DNA of 64,000 bases from Hymenobacter swuensis DY53 (GCF_000576555.1 NZ_CP007145.1:4734501-4798500), one strand, 5' to 3'; shown: positions 42,930 to 51,321, counted from the first letter of the stretch. Numbers and translations are program-made. The notes: a model not told the origin generated them from the letters alone.

Positions 42930-43739
42930 CTATTTCCAGGCTTTCACAATGAGGCCCGTACCCGACTGGTGCTCCGTATTGGCATCAAACCAGTTCAGAA
43001 TGAGGCAGAACGGAAACGTAAGCAGATAATAGAATGGCAGCAGCAGGAAAAACAGCTTCGATTTGCCCAGCATCAGAATCGGGTATTTCATGCTCAGCCG
43101 CCACGAAACCTGCCCCGGCTCGCCGTAGCTGTAGCGGGCCTCAATCCGCTCGAAACCGGCCGTACGCAGCTTCTGCTGAATTTCATGAATGTTGTAGCCG
43201 TCGCGCACATGCTCCTCAATAAAGCTGGTTTCGCCGTCGGAATGCACATCGGAGCCGCCCTGGTCGGAGGGAGTGGAAATGAGCAGCATGCCGCCGTCCT
43301 TGAGAGAGGCGTGGATGTTGCGAAACACTTCCACATCTTCCAGAATGTGCTCCATCACGTCCACAGACAAGGCCAGATCAAAGGCGTTGGGCTGCTGATA
43401 CAGTACCAGATCCTGCACGGCAAACTGGGCGTTGACGCGTCCGATTTCGCGGAAGAACCGGTTGGAATCGGCCACCTGCTCGTCCTTCACATCCACGGCC
43501 AGAATCTGCCACTTGCGGCTCAGGCCCGACAGCCAGTAGGTGTACTGACCGTAGCCGGAACCAGCGTCGAGGATGTTCAGCGGCTCATTGGTGCGGCCCC
43601 TATACCACTGGCGCAGCTCCCGATGGACGTGCCAGGTACGCAGAAGCAGCAAATCAAGCAGGTGGTAGAAGAGGCGACGCAGCAGCGGCGTGCGGTTGAA
43701 TACTTCGCCGAGCGACTTCTTAATCGGGTCGTAGTACAA
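42930..43739 (-). CDS. Class I SAM-dependent methyltransferase
   Basis: 269 aa, probably from a TTG at 43739. Motif I NILDAGSGYGQYTYWLSGL, then ILAVDVKDEQV and DLALSVDVMEHILED, show the Rossmann methyltransferase core. The C-terminus has a hydrophobic stretch (LGKSKLFFLLLPFYYLLTF) that may contact the membrane. The substrate is unknown. It lies between rbfA (upstream) and the LolC/E-like permease on the same strand. Confidence 0.82.
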   Translation of the reverse strand: MYYDPIKKSLGEVFNRTPLLRRLFYHLLDLLLLRTWHVHRELRQWYRGRTNEPLNILDAGSGYGQYTYWLSGLSRKWQILAVDVKDEQVADSNRFFREIGRVNAQFAVQDLVLYQQPNAFDLALSVDVMEHILEDVEVFRNIHASLKDGGMLLISTPSDQGGSDVHSDGETSFIEEHVRDGYNIHEIQQKLRTAGFERIEARYSYGEPGQVSWRLSMKYPILMLGKSKLFFLLLPFYYLLTFPFCLILNWFDANTEHQSGTGLIVKAWK

Positions 43740-43741
43740 GG

Positions 43742-43839
43742 AGGTGAAGTTGTGAAGTTGTGAAGAGTGGACTTATGAAATGAGTGAATGAAAAAGCGCT
43801 TGTCACCTTGCCACCACATCACCCTTCACAAGTTCACCT
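43742..43839. repeat. Inverted repeat with tandem GTTGTGAA words
   Basis: 16-nt arms (43742-43757 and 43824-43839) with one mismatch. GTTGTGAA is repeated in tandem on the left side. It fills the gap between rbfA and the methyltransferase. The words resemble the hairpin after rpiB. Confidence 0.55.
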
Positions 43840-43843
43840 TTGT

Positions 43844-44287
43844 TTATTCGTCTTCGTCGGCGAAGAGTTTGGGGCGTTTGGGGATATTGCCGGCTTCGTC
43901 CGAAGCATCCGGAACACCTTCGGATGGGGCGGGCGGAATGTGCAGGTCGCCGAATACCTGGTCCATGTGGGCAGCGTAGGAGGCCGAGTCATCAAGGAAG
44001 AATACCAGGTCAGGCACGATGCGCAGCTGCTTGCCGACGCGCCGGGCCAGGGCCTGCCGGATGATTTTGGCACTGTCCTGCACCAGGGCTTCGGTAGCGG
44101 TATTGTCGGTTTTGCCTAGCGTGAGCAGGCTCAGGTACACGCGGGCCACGCCCAGATCGGGCGACACGCGCACGAGGCTGATGCCGGGTGGCAGCCCCGG
44201 GAACAGGTGCGGCAGGTCGCGCTGAAATACGGCGGCCAATTCCTGCTGGAGCAGGCTGGCTACTTTTTGCTGTCGTTTACTTTCCAT
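43844..44287 (-). CDS. rbfA: 30S ribosome-binding factor A
   Basis: 147 aa from the ATG at 44287 (MESKRQQKVASLLQQELAAV); the frame upstream to 44425 passes through the promoter. The KH-like RbfA core is visible: VRVSPDLGVARVYLSLL, and RIVPDLVFFLDDSASYAAHM, the family's (P)xLxFxxDxS motif. It assists late 16S maturation of the small subunit. An acidic Pro-rich tail follows the core. TATCTTTG lies 9 nt upstream of the ATG. Confidence 0.95.
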   Translation of the reverse strand: MESKRQQKVASLLQQELAAVFQRDLPHLFPGLPPGISLVRVSPDLGVARVYLSLLTLGKTDNTATEALVQDSAKIIRQALARRVGKQLRIVPDLVFFLDDSASYAAHMDQVFGDLHIPPAPSEGVPDASDEAGNIPKRPKLFADEDE

Positions 44288-44296
44288 ATGAATCCG

Positions 44297-44304
44297 CAAA
44301 GATA
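44297..44304 (-). promoter_or_regulatory. -7 promoter element TATCTTTG of rbfA
   Basis: A perfect TAnnTTTG match, 9 nt before the rbfA ATG; the transcript leader would be almost absent. Confidence 0.6.
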
Positions 44305-44367
44305 GGGAGTTAAAGAGTTGGACAGTTGAGATAAATACACCGTTCGGGCGGTGGGCCCGGGGAGGGC

Positions 44368-44375
44368 TATATTTG
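44368..44375 (+). promoter_or_regulatory. -7 promoter element TATATTTG
   Basis: A perfect TAnnTTTG upstream of the membrane protein gene at 44461, giving a leader of about 80 nt. No TTG at the proper distance. Confidence 0.4.
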
Positions 44376-44460
44376 CTGCGGAACGAATGGGGCCACGGTA
44401 ACCGGCTGTCGGCTGATACCGCCACTACCTTCGTTCAAAACGCGTCAACTCCCTGACTTC

Positions 44461-45888
44461 TTGCTTCAATTCTTTAAAAGCTCCCTGCCCACTCGCCTGT
44501 TCGTGCTGCTGCTGCTGCTGCTGGCCCTGCGGTTGCCGCTGCTATGGTGGGGTATTCCGCTGATGCCCGTGGAGCTGCGCGCGCTGCTTATCGGGGAGCG
44601 GCTGCATGGCGGCGCGCTTCTTTACCGCGACGTGTACGACAGCACCGCGCCGCTGGCAGCCGCGCTGGCGGGGCTGTTGGAGCTGGTAGGCAACCGGCCG
44701 CTGTGGCTTTATCGGGCGCTGGCGCTGGCCCTGCTCACATTTCAGGCACTACGCTTCAACTTCGTGCTCAACCGGGCCGATGTGCACCCCGAGCGGGGCT
44801 ACGTGGCGGCGCTGGTATACCTGCTGCTCAGCTCCCTCACCACCGACCTGGATATTCTCTCGCCGCTGCTGCTGGGCCACACGTTTCTGATTGCCGGCAT
44901 GAGCGCACTGCTGCCCACCTCGCGGGAGGGCTACGACAACCGCCGGCTGTTCCGGGCTGGTTTCTTGATTGGGGTGGCGGCGCTGTGCTACCTGCCGCTG
45001 GCCTTGTTTCTGCTGCTGGGCCTATTTGCCGTTATCATCTTCGCGGCCAACTCGTTCCGGAGCTTTTTGCTGCTGCTGTGCGGGTTCCTGTTTCCGTACG
45101 CGGTGGTAGCCACCTTTTTCCTCTACACCGATTCCCTGCCGGGCTTCGCGCAGTTTCATTTGCGGCCCACGCTGAGCGGACTGGTAGCCGGGGCCGATGG
45201 GCTCCCGCTGTGGCTGCAGCTGCGGCTGCTGCTGCTGCCAGGGCTGGTATTGGTGCTGGGTTTGGGACGCAGCTTTGCTATTCCGCCGGGGCTGGTGTTT
45301 CAGATAAAGTTTCAGCAACTGATGCTGGTGTGGCTACTGGTGGCCGGGGCTATGGCGGCGGCCAGTGGCGGCACGGCACCGGGCACGCTGGTGCTGGCTC
45401 TGCCGCCGCTTACCTATTTCAGTTTATATCTGTGGCAGAAAAGCCGGCGGGCCTGGGTACCGGAAGTGCTGTTGCTGGCGGTGGTAGGGGCCGTACTGGT
45501 GGTGCGCTACCGCTCGGCACTGTTTCTGGAGAACGTCCTGCAGCTCCCGCTTGAGAGCCGCTATGCCGTGCAGCCCGCTGCCCGCTACCGTTTTCTGCAG
45601 GGGCAACAGCTGTTGGTGCTAGGTCCCGATATGCGCCCGTACCTACAGAACCGCTTAGCCACGCCGTATCTCGACTGGCAACTGGCGCAGGCCGATTTCG
45701 GTCATCTGAATGAGTACGACGCCATTTTCCGGGTGGCCCGCAACTTCCGGGCGGCTCCGCCCCGCTACCTCATCGACCAACGGGGCCTGGTGCCGGAGCT
45801 GCAATACAAGATACCCGCCATTTTTGGCCGGTATGAGGCTACCAATACGCCCGGCGTGTATCGGCTTAAAAATGAAATAGTGAAATAG
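44461..45888 (+). CDS. Multi-pass membrane protein, DUF6427-like
   Basis: 475 aa from a TTG at 44461, the only start near the conserved N-terminus LQFFKSSLPTRLF. About 12 hydrophobic helices occupy residues 12-345, with RDVYDSTAPLAA after the second, as in GT-C-type or polyprenol-linked transferases. The soluble C-terminal 110 residues have no clear motif. I recall similar proteins in Bacteroidota labelled DUF6427. Function unknown. The stop codon lies inside the left arm of the following hairpin. Confidence 0.65.
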   Translation: MLQFFKSSLPTRLFVLLLLLLALRLPLLWWGIPLMPVELRALLIGERLHGGALLYRDVYDSTAPLAAALAGLLELVGNRPLWLYRALALALLTFQALRFNFVLNRADVHPERGYVAALVYLLLSSLTTDLDILSPLLLGHTFLIAGMSALLPTSREGYDNRRLFRAGFLIGVAALCYLPLALFLLLGLFAVIIFAANSFRSFLLLLCGFLFPYAVVATFFLYTDSLPGFAQFHLRPTLSGLVAGADGLPLWLQLRLLLLPGLVLVLGLGRSFAIPPGLVFQIKFQQLMLVWLLVAGAMAAASGGTAPGTLVLALPPLTYFSLYLWQKSRRAWVPEVLLLAVVGAVLVVRYRSALFLENVLQLPLESRYAVQPAARYRFLQGQQLLVLGPDMRPYLQNRLATPYLDWQLAQADFGHLNEYDAIFRVARNFRAAPPRYLIDQRGLVPELQYKIPAIFGRYEATNTPGVYRLKNEIVK

Positions 45889-45951
45889 TGAGTTTGTTGT
45901 TCTGCTTGCGCCAGTTGCGCGGTTAGAACAGCAAACTCACTATTTCACTAT
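45877..45951. terminator. Bidirectional hairpin with AAATAGTG words
   Basis: 27-nt arms (45877-45903 and 45925-45951) with one G:U pair. The left arm encodes the last three codons and stop of the membrane protein. A T-rich tail follows. It separates convergent genes. Confidence 0.75.
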
Positions 45952-45967
45952 CTCTCTTTTAAGCCGC

Positions 45968-46210
45968 CTAGCTAATACTTACACGAACTTTGGCGGTGTA
46001 CTCGCGGAGGGCGGTTTTGAAGTCGGAGCCGTGGTCCTGCATGTGGTTAAGGATGAAGATAGCCGCAAACACATGCGTCAACTGCTCGCCTTCGTCCTCA
46101 CCCTCTACTTCAAACGCGGGAGTCTGCTCTTCCAAGATGGCCTGCTCGGCGGCCACCAAGCTGTCGAGCGACTGGGTTTCCACCAACCGCCTGATTACGG
46201 GCATTTTCAT
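45968..46210 (-). CDS. Small conserved protein, DUF6952-like
   Basis: 80 aa, starting MKMPVIRRLVETQSLDSLVAAEQAI in two parts, with EVEGEDEGEQLTHVFAA and FKTALREYTAKVR. I recognize this as the small Bacteroidota family now called DUF6952, which sits beside a thioredoxin gene in many genomes. Here too it follows the thioredoxin by 11 nt. A functional partnership is inferred from linkage; the activity is unknown. Confidence 0.75.
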   Translation of the reverse strand: MKMPVIRRLVETQSLDSLVAAEQAILEEQTPAFEVEGEDEGEQLTHVFAAIFILNHMQDHGSDFKTALREYTAKVRVSIS

Positions 46211-46221
46211 GGCGAGCGGGC

Positions 46222-46533
46222 TTAGTTAAGGCGGGAAATCAGGCTGGCAACGGCCTCCTCCTTGCTGGCGGCCACGGTATCCACCAGCTCGCCGTTGCGG
46301 AATACAGCGAAGAAGGGCAGGTTGGTGACGCTGGCCAGTTTGCGGGCCTCGGGGCTGGTTTCGGCGTTTACGTCCAGGAAGGCCATGCCTTCGTTCTGCT
46401 CGGCCAAGCGCTTAAACTTGGGCGAAAACAGGCGGCAGTTGCCGCACCAATCGGCGTAGTATTTCACCACTACTTTCTCGTTGTCTTGCAGTAGTTGCTG
46501 AAAATCGGCGTCGGTGGCTTTCGTAACGGACAT
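46222..46533 (-). CDS. Thioredoxin family protein with CGNC active site
   Basis: 103 aa from the ATG at 46533 (MSVTKATDADFQQLL). Thioredoxin fold with YADWCGNCRLF (Cys30, Cys33) and the cis-proline region TNLPFFAVF. The active site is CGNC rather than the CGPC of classical thioredoxin, which should shift its redox potential or partner choice. No signal peptide, so cytoplasmic. It is paired with the DUF6952-like gene. Confidence 0.9.
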   Translation of the reverse strand: MSVTKATDADFQQLLQDNEKVVVKYYADWCGNCRLFSPKFKRLAEQNEGMAFLDVNAETSPEARKLASVTNLPFFAVFRNGELVDTVAASKEEAVASLISRLN

Positions 46534-46593
46534 TCGGGGGGTATTTGGTGAAAAAATCAGGCTCAACAGAAGAGAATCATTCTCATCTGGCAG

Positions 46594-46601
46594 CAAAGGT
46601 A
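46594..46601 (-). promoter_or_regulatory. -7 promoter element TACCTTTG of the thioredoxin gene
   Basis: A perfect TAnnTTTG about 60 nt upstream of the thioredoxin ATG. It overlaps the left edge of the upstream gene's terminator hairpin by three bases. Confidence 0.5.
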
Positions 46602-46651
46602 AAGGCCAAACCCGGGAAAAAAGTTTATTCTTTCCCGGGTTTGGCCTTTAC
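46599..46651 (-). terminator. Terminator hairpin, 21-bp perfect stem
   Basis: Arms 46599-46619 and 46631-46651 are perfect reverse complements around an AT-rich loop. It ends the surface-protein operon of 46667-51276. Confidence 0.85.
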
Positions 46652-46666
46652 TGCCTGAACTCGCGT

Positions 46667-48178
46667 TTACTGCCGCACTATCCGCGTGCGAACTACTTGC
46701 CCATCTATCATCCCTGACAGAATGTATACACCCGCCGGCTGCGTTTCGGTGAAGGTGGCGGGCAGTTGGTTTTCTCCGGCCTGCAGTGGCACTACTACCT
46801 GACTTACCTGACGGCCAACGGCATCATGCATGGTCAACTGCACAGTTTGGGCCCGGGCCGCCGTCAATAGGATGGTATACTTATCGCGCGCTGGGTTGGG
46901 CCAAGCAGCAATGGACGCTGGCTGAAGCGCGAAGGCCACTGTTTGCACTGCCGAGTACGTAGCAGTACCATCCATATCCAGCTGGCGCAGACGGTAGTAC
47001 TGCAGTGTGCCGCGCCGGGCGGCGCCCGCATCGGTGTAGCGGTACTGCTGGGCCGCGGCCGTAGTGCCGTGCCCGGCTACAAAGCCCAGCCGACGGAAGT
47101 TGGCTCCGTCCAGGCTCACTTCTACCTCAAATCCCTTGTTATTCAGTTCCTGGGCCGTATTCCAGCTGAGCAGGGCGTTCTGGGCCTGCGCCTGGGCCGT
47201 GAAGCTTACCAGCGTTACCGGCAGCGGGCGGTTGAGGTCGGAGGATGCAAAGGTGCCGTAGGTGTTCTGCAGGTCGGAGGTGAGGGTATTGGCCGTGGGG
47301 TTTACGCTGCCCTGCGAGGGCTCCCAGTTGCTGCCGTTCCAGCGCTGGAGGCGCAGGCGGTTTTCCGTGATGGTGTTGGGGCTGGTATTCCACTCGCTGT
47401 CTTGGTAGCCCAGCGTGAGCGTAGAGGTGGGCGTGATGGTGTAGTTGGCTGGCGTGATAACCCAGAACCGGTCGAGGGCATAGTTGGCGTCGCCCTGCAA
47501 CGACGATACCCCGGCAGGCAATGGCTGGTTGTTGGCCGGCGTGGGGTAGGTAGTGAACGACAGGTTGCCGCTGCTGCTGCCAGCCGCCGTAATGGCCGCC
47601 GTCATGGTGAGCGGGGCGGTGCTGGTGCCCATAGGTACCGTGTAGGTGCCCGTATTGGAGCCGATTACCCACACCAGCCGACCGTAGCCGGCCGCCGGGG
47701 TAGTTTCGGCTACCAGCCGGCCCGTCGTCTGGCTCAGGGCCGAAGCCGCGCCATTGTTGAGCGTAACCGTGCGGGAATTGAGCTGCACCTGCGTGGCGCC
47801 CAGCGTCAGCACGCCGCTCGTAGTGCCCACCGAAACATCGGTGGCCAGCTGCACCGGGCCGGTGGCACCGCTTACATCCAGGGAGTGAAACGTGGTGGGC
47901 GTGGTGCCGCCAATCTGCTGGGCAGCGGTGCCCGTGAGCCGCACGGTGCCCGTGGCCGGCGTGAGCACGCCGCCAGTGGTAGCGTTGGTCCAGTTGCCAG
48001 TCAGACTCAGAGTGCCCGCATTATCAATGGTGCCGCCGCTGCTCACGGTCACATCACCCACCACCGACACCTGCGCGCCCGACTGAATGGATAGTATGGC
48101 ACCCTGGTTGGATAAGCCCTGGCCCACGACTGGCGCGGCAGCCACCAGGGCCCCACAGATAAGGAAAGAGTGCTTCAT
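46667..48178 (-). CDS. T9SS type A sorting domain surface protein
   Basis: 503 aa. Signal peptide 1-19 (MKHSFLICGALVAAAPVVG|Q). The middle is beta-rich, low-complexity Thr/Gly/Ser sequence, as in filament or adhesin-like proteins. The section about 318-410 (LVSFTAQAQAQNALLSWNTA, then GFEVEVSLDG) is the fibronectin-like module often preceding T9SS tails. The C-terminus (about 425-503; AWPNPARDKYTI, PAGVYILSG) is a T9SS type A domain. It should be exported and anchored or released. It is last in the five-gene operon with the collar and tail-fibre-like proteins. Confidence 0.88.
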   Translation of the reverse strand: MKHSFLICGALVAAAPVVGQGLSNQGAILSIQSGAQVSVVGDVTVSSGGTIDNAGTLSLTGNWTNATTGGVLTPATGTVRLTGTAAQQIGGTTPTTFHSLDVSGATGPVQLATDVSVGTTSGVLTLGATQVQLNSRTVTLNNGAASALSQTTGRLVAETTPAAGYGRLVWVIGSNTGTYTVPMGTSTAPLTMTAAITAAGSSSGNLSFTTYPTPANNQPLPAGVSSLQGDANYALDRFWVITPANYTITPTSTLTLGYQDSEWNTSPNTITENRLRLQRWNGSNWEPSQGSVNPTANTLTSDLQNTYGTFASSDLNRPLPVTLVSFTAQAQAQNALLSWNTAQELNNKGFEVEVSLDGANFRRLGFVAGHGTTAAAQQYRYTDAGAARRGTLQYYRLRQLDMDGTATYSAVQTVAFALQPASIAAWPNPARDKYTILLTAARAQTVQLTMHDAVGRQVSQVVVPLQAGENQLPATFTETQPAGVYILSGMIDGQVVRTRIVRQ

Positions 48179-48196
48179 AGGAAGAAGAAAAGCAGG

Positions 48197-48871
48197 TTAC
48201 CCGCGTGGCGGAAAAATACCCTGCAGGGCAATGCAGAAGGTGAGCGTGAGGTAGGGTTGCAGGTTGTTGTGGGGCTGAGCCTGGCCCGTAAAGACACTGG
48301 CCGTAGACCCGGTGCCGGTAGCCTCGTACTGCGCCCGGCCCGAGCCGTTGCTGGCCAGATAGGCATTCTCGGGGGAGGCCAGCGTGCCCAGCTCGGTACT
48401 GTAAGTGAGGTCCAGCGTGTGGCTATGCGCGGGCAGCTCACTGCCCAGCAGCTCAACCGTTTCGCCGCCGCCGGTCTGGCCCAGATCATAAAGGCTCAGC
48501 CCCTGGCCTTGGCCGGCACCCACGGCCACGCGGCCGTTCAGGTTGGGCAGCGCAAACGTGGATTTGCCGTCCCCGCCGTAGGTAGTGCCCAACAGGGAAA
48601 ACAGCGCGGTGTTCTGGAAAATAGGCAGTAGTTGCCCGTCGCAGCGGGCGTAGCCTTTGGGGGCAAAGTTGAACGGCACCGTAATTATTTCCGCCACAAA
48701 CACCCCGTCGCCGCCCGAGAGGGTACCGGCGGCGGCAGGGGTGGCGCGGCCCAGCAGCGCCTGCAACGGCCCGGCCAGGAAACTGCCGGCCACCAGGCCT
48801 GACAAACGCTTGAGCAGGCTCCGGCGGGCCGGCTGGGTCGGGCCGACAGGGGTAGTAGAACGTAGTGGCAC
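48197..48871 (-). CDS. Phage tail collar domain protein (MdpB-like), copy 1
   Basis: 224 aa. A twin-arginine-like N-terminus, ARRSLLKRLSGLVAGSF, then a tail collar domain: APKGYARCDGQLLPI, LFSLLGTTYGGDGKSTFALP, NLNGRVAVGAG, and a C-terminal HNNLQPYLTLTFCIALQGIFP. Such proteins occur in phage tails and as free microcystin-dependent-protein-like surface proteins in bacteria. No other phage gene is present. The gap to the next copy is 2 nt, so they are in one operon. Confidence 0.88.
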   Translation of the reverse strand: MPLRSTTPVGPTQPARRSLLKRLSGLVAGSFLAGPLQALLGRATPAAAGTLSGGDGVFVAEIITVPFNFAPKGYARCDGQLLPIFQNTALFSLLGTTYGGDGKSTFALPNLNGRVAVGAGQGQGLSLYDLGQTGGGETVELLGSELPAHSHTLDLTYSTELGTLASPENAYLASNGSGRAQYEATGTGSTASVFTGQAQPHNNLQPYLTLTFCIALQGIFPPRG

Positions 48872-48873
48872 GG

Positions 48874-49563
48874 CTAGGTCTGGGAAGGAAAAATGCCTTG
48901 CAGGCAGATGATGTAGTTGAGGCAGATGTACGGCTGGCGGTTTTCGTGGGCCTGGCTGCCCCCAATGGCGCTGGACACGTTAACGGGCGGGTTTACCGCC
49001 GATGAGCTGGCCAGTTGGGTGTTGATATCGCCACCGTACTGGGGCACGCCGCCTCCGCTGTTGGCCAGGTAGTTGTGCACCGTCGGCCCCGAGGTACCCG
49101 AGAGGTGGGTGGTACCCGTGGCGGTACTGGCTTTGAGGCCGTGCACGTGGGGCGGAATCTCATTGGCCAGCAGCCGGTGAGATTCCGCCCCGCCACGCTG
49201 ACCCAGCGAAAAGCCGGCCCCGTCACCTACCACCACGCGCCCCCGCAGGTCGGGTAGGGCGAAATTCGTTCGTCCATCCCCGCCGTACATGGTACCCAGC
49301 AGGGAAAATAACCCCTGGTTCTGGTTGATGGCCAGCAGCTGGCCGTTGCACAGGGCCCAGCCTCTGGGGGCGAAATTGAAGGAAACCAGCATGATTTCCG
49401 ACAGAAACGACGTATTGCCCATCGTTTCGGCCACGCCCAGCGGGCCGGCGGTGGCAGCCTGGTTTTTGTCAAGCAACAGGCCACCGCCCAGCACCGCGCC
49501 CAGCTTTTTAAACCAGCTCCGGCGCGAGGAATCGGCCGCCGGCAAAGTATTTATGAAAGACAT
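48874..49563 (-). CDS. Phage tail collar domain protein (MdpB-like), copy 2
   Basis: 229 aa. The N-terminus SSRRSWFKKLGAVLGGGLLL closely follows the twin-arginine pattern (S-R-R-x-W/F-x-K then a hydrophobic stretch). The collar domain repeats the sister features: APRGWALCNGQLLAI, LFSLLGTMYGGDGRTNFALP, PDLRGRVVVGDG and ENRQPYICLNYIICLQGIFP. The three copies are diverged paralogues, not recent duplicates. The Tat route is inferred. Confidence 0.88.
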   Translation of the reverse strand: MSFINTLPAADSSRRSWFKKLGAVLGGGLLLDKNQAATAGPLGVAETMGNTSFLSEIMLVSFNFAPRGWALCNGQLLAINQNQGLFSLLGTMYGGDGRTNFALPDLRGRVVVGDGAGFSLGQRGGAESHRLLANEIPPHVHGLKASTATGTTHLSGTSGPTVHNYLANSGGGVPQYGGDINTQLASSSAVNPPVNVSSAIGGSQAHENRQPYICLNYIICLQGIFPSQT

Positions 49564-49576
49564 ACTGCGAATCGGC

Positions 49577-50230
49577 TTAGGTAGGAGAGGGAAACGTCCC
49601 GTACAGCGAGATGATGTAGTTCACCACCAAGTAGGGCTGCATGTTCTCGTGGGGCTGACTGCCACCCACCACGCCCAGTGGCTGGGTGGGCTGTTTTACG
49701 AGGCTGGCCGTTGACTGCGTGTACTGGGCCGAGCCGGAGCCGCTGTCAGCCGGCACGTAGCCCAGCGGGGAGGCCGATGTTCCGGGTGACGCGCTGGCAC
49801 CCACCGCATGCGTGTGCGAAGGAATCTGCTGGGTGGAGAGAGAGACAGATTCTACTCCCGCCGCTTCTGCCAGTTGATAATTGCTTAACCCCGGTCCACT
49901 ACCCATATGCACCGGCACCCGGCTTTGCAGGTTGGGCAGGGCAAACGTCTCCTGTCCGTCGCCGCCGTAGGTGGTCCCGATCAGCTGGAATAGTGTCTCG
50001 TATTCTGAAATAGGCAGCAGCTGGCCGTGACAGAACATCCAGCCGGCCGGGGCGAAGTTGCCGGCGAAAATGGCTATTTCGCCCACAAATGGCTGCGAGC
50101 TGTTGGGGCGCATGGATACCAGCTGCCGGGGCTGGGCCGCTGCGCCGGGCCGCAGCCAGCGTTGCAGGCGCTGGCGCAAAGAGCGGCGCCCGGCCGTGGA
50201 GCCGGATGCCGAAGAGGAAAAGTCAGCCAT
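49577..50230 (-). CDS. Phage tail collar domain protein (MdpB-like), copy 3
   Basis: 217 aa from the ATG at 50230 (MADFSSSASGSTAGRRSLRQ); the longer frame to 50293 overlaps the upstream gene. The basic N-terminus GRRSLRQRLQRWLRPG lacks a clear hydrophobic stretch, so this copy may not use a Tat signal. The collar core is intact: FAPAGWMFCHGQLLPI, LFQLIGTTYGGDGQETFALP, NLQSRVPVHMG and ENMQPYLVVNYIISLYGTFP. It is the first collar gene after the tail-fibre-like gene, 44 nt downstream. Confidence 0.88.
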   Translation of the reverse strand: MADFSSSASGSTAGRRSLRQRLQRWLRPGAAAQPRQLVSMRPNSSQPFVGEIAIFAGNFAPAGWMFCHGQLLPISEYETLFQLIGTTYGGDGQETFALPNLQSRVPVHMGSGPGLSNYQLAEAAGVESVSLSTQQIPSHTHAVGASASPGTSASPLGYVPADSGSGSAQYTQSTASLVKQPTQPLGVVGGSQPHENMQPYLVVNYIISLYGTFPSPT

Positions 50231-50274
50231 GAAACTAGCGGGGCTCGAAAGAGAAATACGGAAAGAGGAGCTGC

Positions 50275-51276
50275 CTACGACTCCCGGCGCCAAGCCCCGT
50301 TGGTGTAGATGTAGCGCGCCGCGTACCGCGACAGGATGTTGCCCGTGCCGCTGCCCGATACCACCGTCAGAAACTCATTGTCGTTATTGACGATAACGAG
50401 GCGCTGGCCTTCCGTGCCCGCACCCAGCGTCACGGCTCCGTTGCCGCCACCGTTATTCGTATACACGATGTTGGTCACGGCCGGAGCCACCGTCACGGCA
50501 GAGGTAGGGGCGGCACTCACCGAGTTGCTTTCGGCCGTGTAGTTGCCCGCGCCTACCGTCGACCAGCCCGTGGCGGTGTACTGGTAGAGGCCAGGCGTGT
50601 TATCGGTCTGGATGATGAGCAGGCCGACGGTCGGGCTTCCGATGACGTTGCGCTGTGCCAGCGTCATGCGGGGTGGGAGCAGGCCCTTGCTGGTGCTGCT
50701 GACCTCCAGCGCCGCCGAGCTGGCCGCCGCCGCCGTGGTGCCCACGGCCAAGCTGCCGCCCACGTTGCCGCTGCCGCTTACCACGCTGTTGCCAGTGGTG
50801 CTGCTGTTGCCGCTTACGGTGCTGTTACCGGTTACCACGCTGTTGCCGGTTACCGTCACCTGGCCCGCATCGGTGATGCTGATGCCGCCGGTACCGTTGT
50901 TGGAAAGGGTGTTGCCGGCCAGCTTCACGGCCGTGGTGGCCGTGCCGTTGCCCAGGTTGTCGCCGGCCCCGGCCTTATCGGGCAGCCACAGCCAGTTGGC
51001 CGTGCTGGTGGTGCTGGCGTTGTAGTAGAAGCCGGGCTGGGTGCCATCGGTCTGGAACACGAGCAGGCCCTGGGCCGGGCTGCTGATGGCCGTGCGCTGG
51101 GCACTAGTCAGGCGCGGTACCAGAATGCCCTTGGTGGTGCTGCTCACGTCCAGCACAGCCGACGAGTTGGGAGTTGCCACCCCAATTCCGACGCTGCCGG
51201 TTTGCGCGTTGGCTGAAAAGGAACCAGTTGCCAACGCCGCCGCTGCCAACACTTGAAAGCGTAGATTTTTGTTCAT
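50275..51276 (-). CDS. Tail-fibre-like secreted surface protein
   Basis: 333 aa from the ATG at 51276 (MNKNLRFQVLAAAALATGSF), a signal peptide ending near FSANA|Q. It has two copies of a module beginning SSAVLDVSSTTKGILVPRLT (about 36) and SSAALEVSSTSKGLLPPRMT (about 187), each with QRxxIxSPxxGLLxxQTD. Between them is a Gly-Asn-Ser repeat (TGNSVVTGNSTVSGNSSTTG). This is the fibre-stalk pattern of Bacteroidota 'tail fibre' proteins. It leads the operon and has a TAGCTTTG -7 element 45 nt upstream. Confidence 0.75.
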   Translation of the reverse strand: MNKNLRFQVLAAAALATGSFSANAQTGSVGIGVATPNSSAVLDVSSTTKGILVPRLTSAQRTAISSPAQGLLVFQTDGTQPGFYYNASTTSTANWLWLPDKAGAGDNLGNGTATTAVKLAGNTLSNNGTGGISITDAGQVTVTGNSVVTGNSTVSGNSSTTGNSVVSGSGNVGGSLAVGTTAAAASSAALEVSSTSKGLLPPRMTLAQRNVIGSPTVGLLIIQTDNTPGLYQYTATGWSTVGAGNYTAESNSVSAAPTSAVTVAPAVTNIVYTNNGGGNGAVTLGAGTEGQRLVIVNNDNEFLTVVSGSGTGNILSRYAARYIYTNGAWRRES

Positions 51277-51321
51277 ACTCGCCGAAAAGAGGACCGCACA
51301 CACTGGTGCTGGATATTGTGC

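Noticed and set aside
48197..50230. Prophage remnant
   Set aside because: Only tail-collar domains are present; no capsid, terminase, portal, integrase or lysis gene nearby, and the genes carry export-type N-termini.
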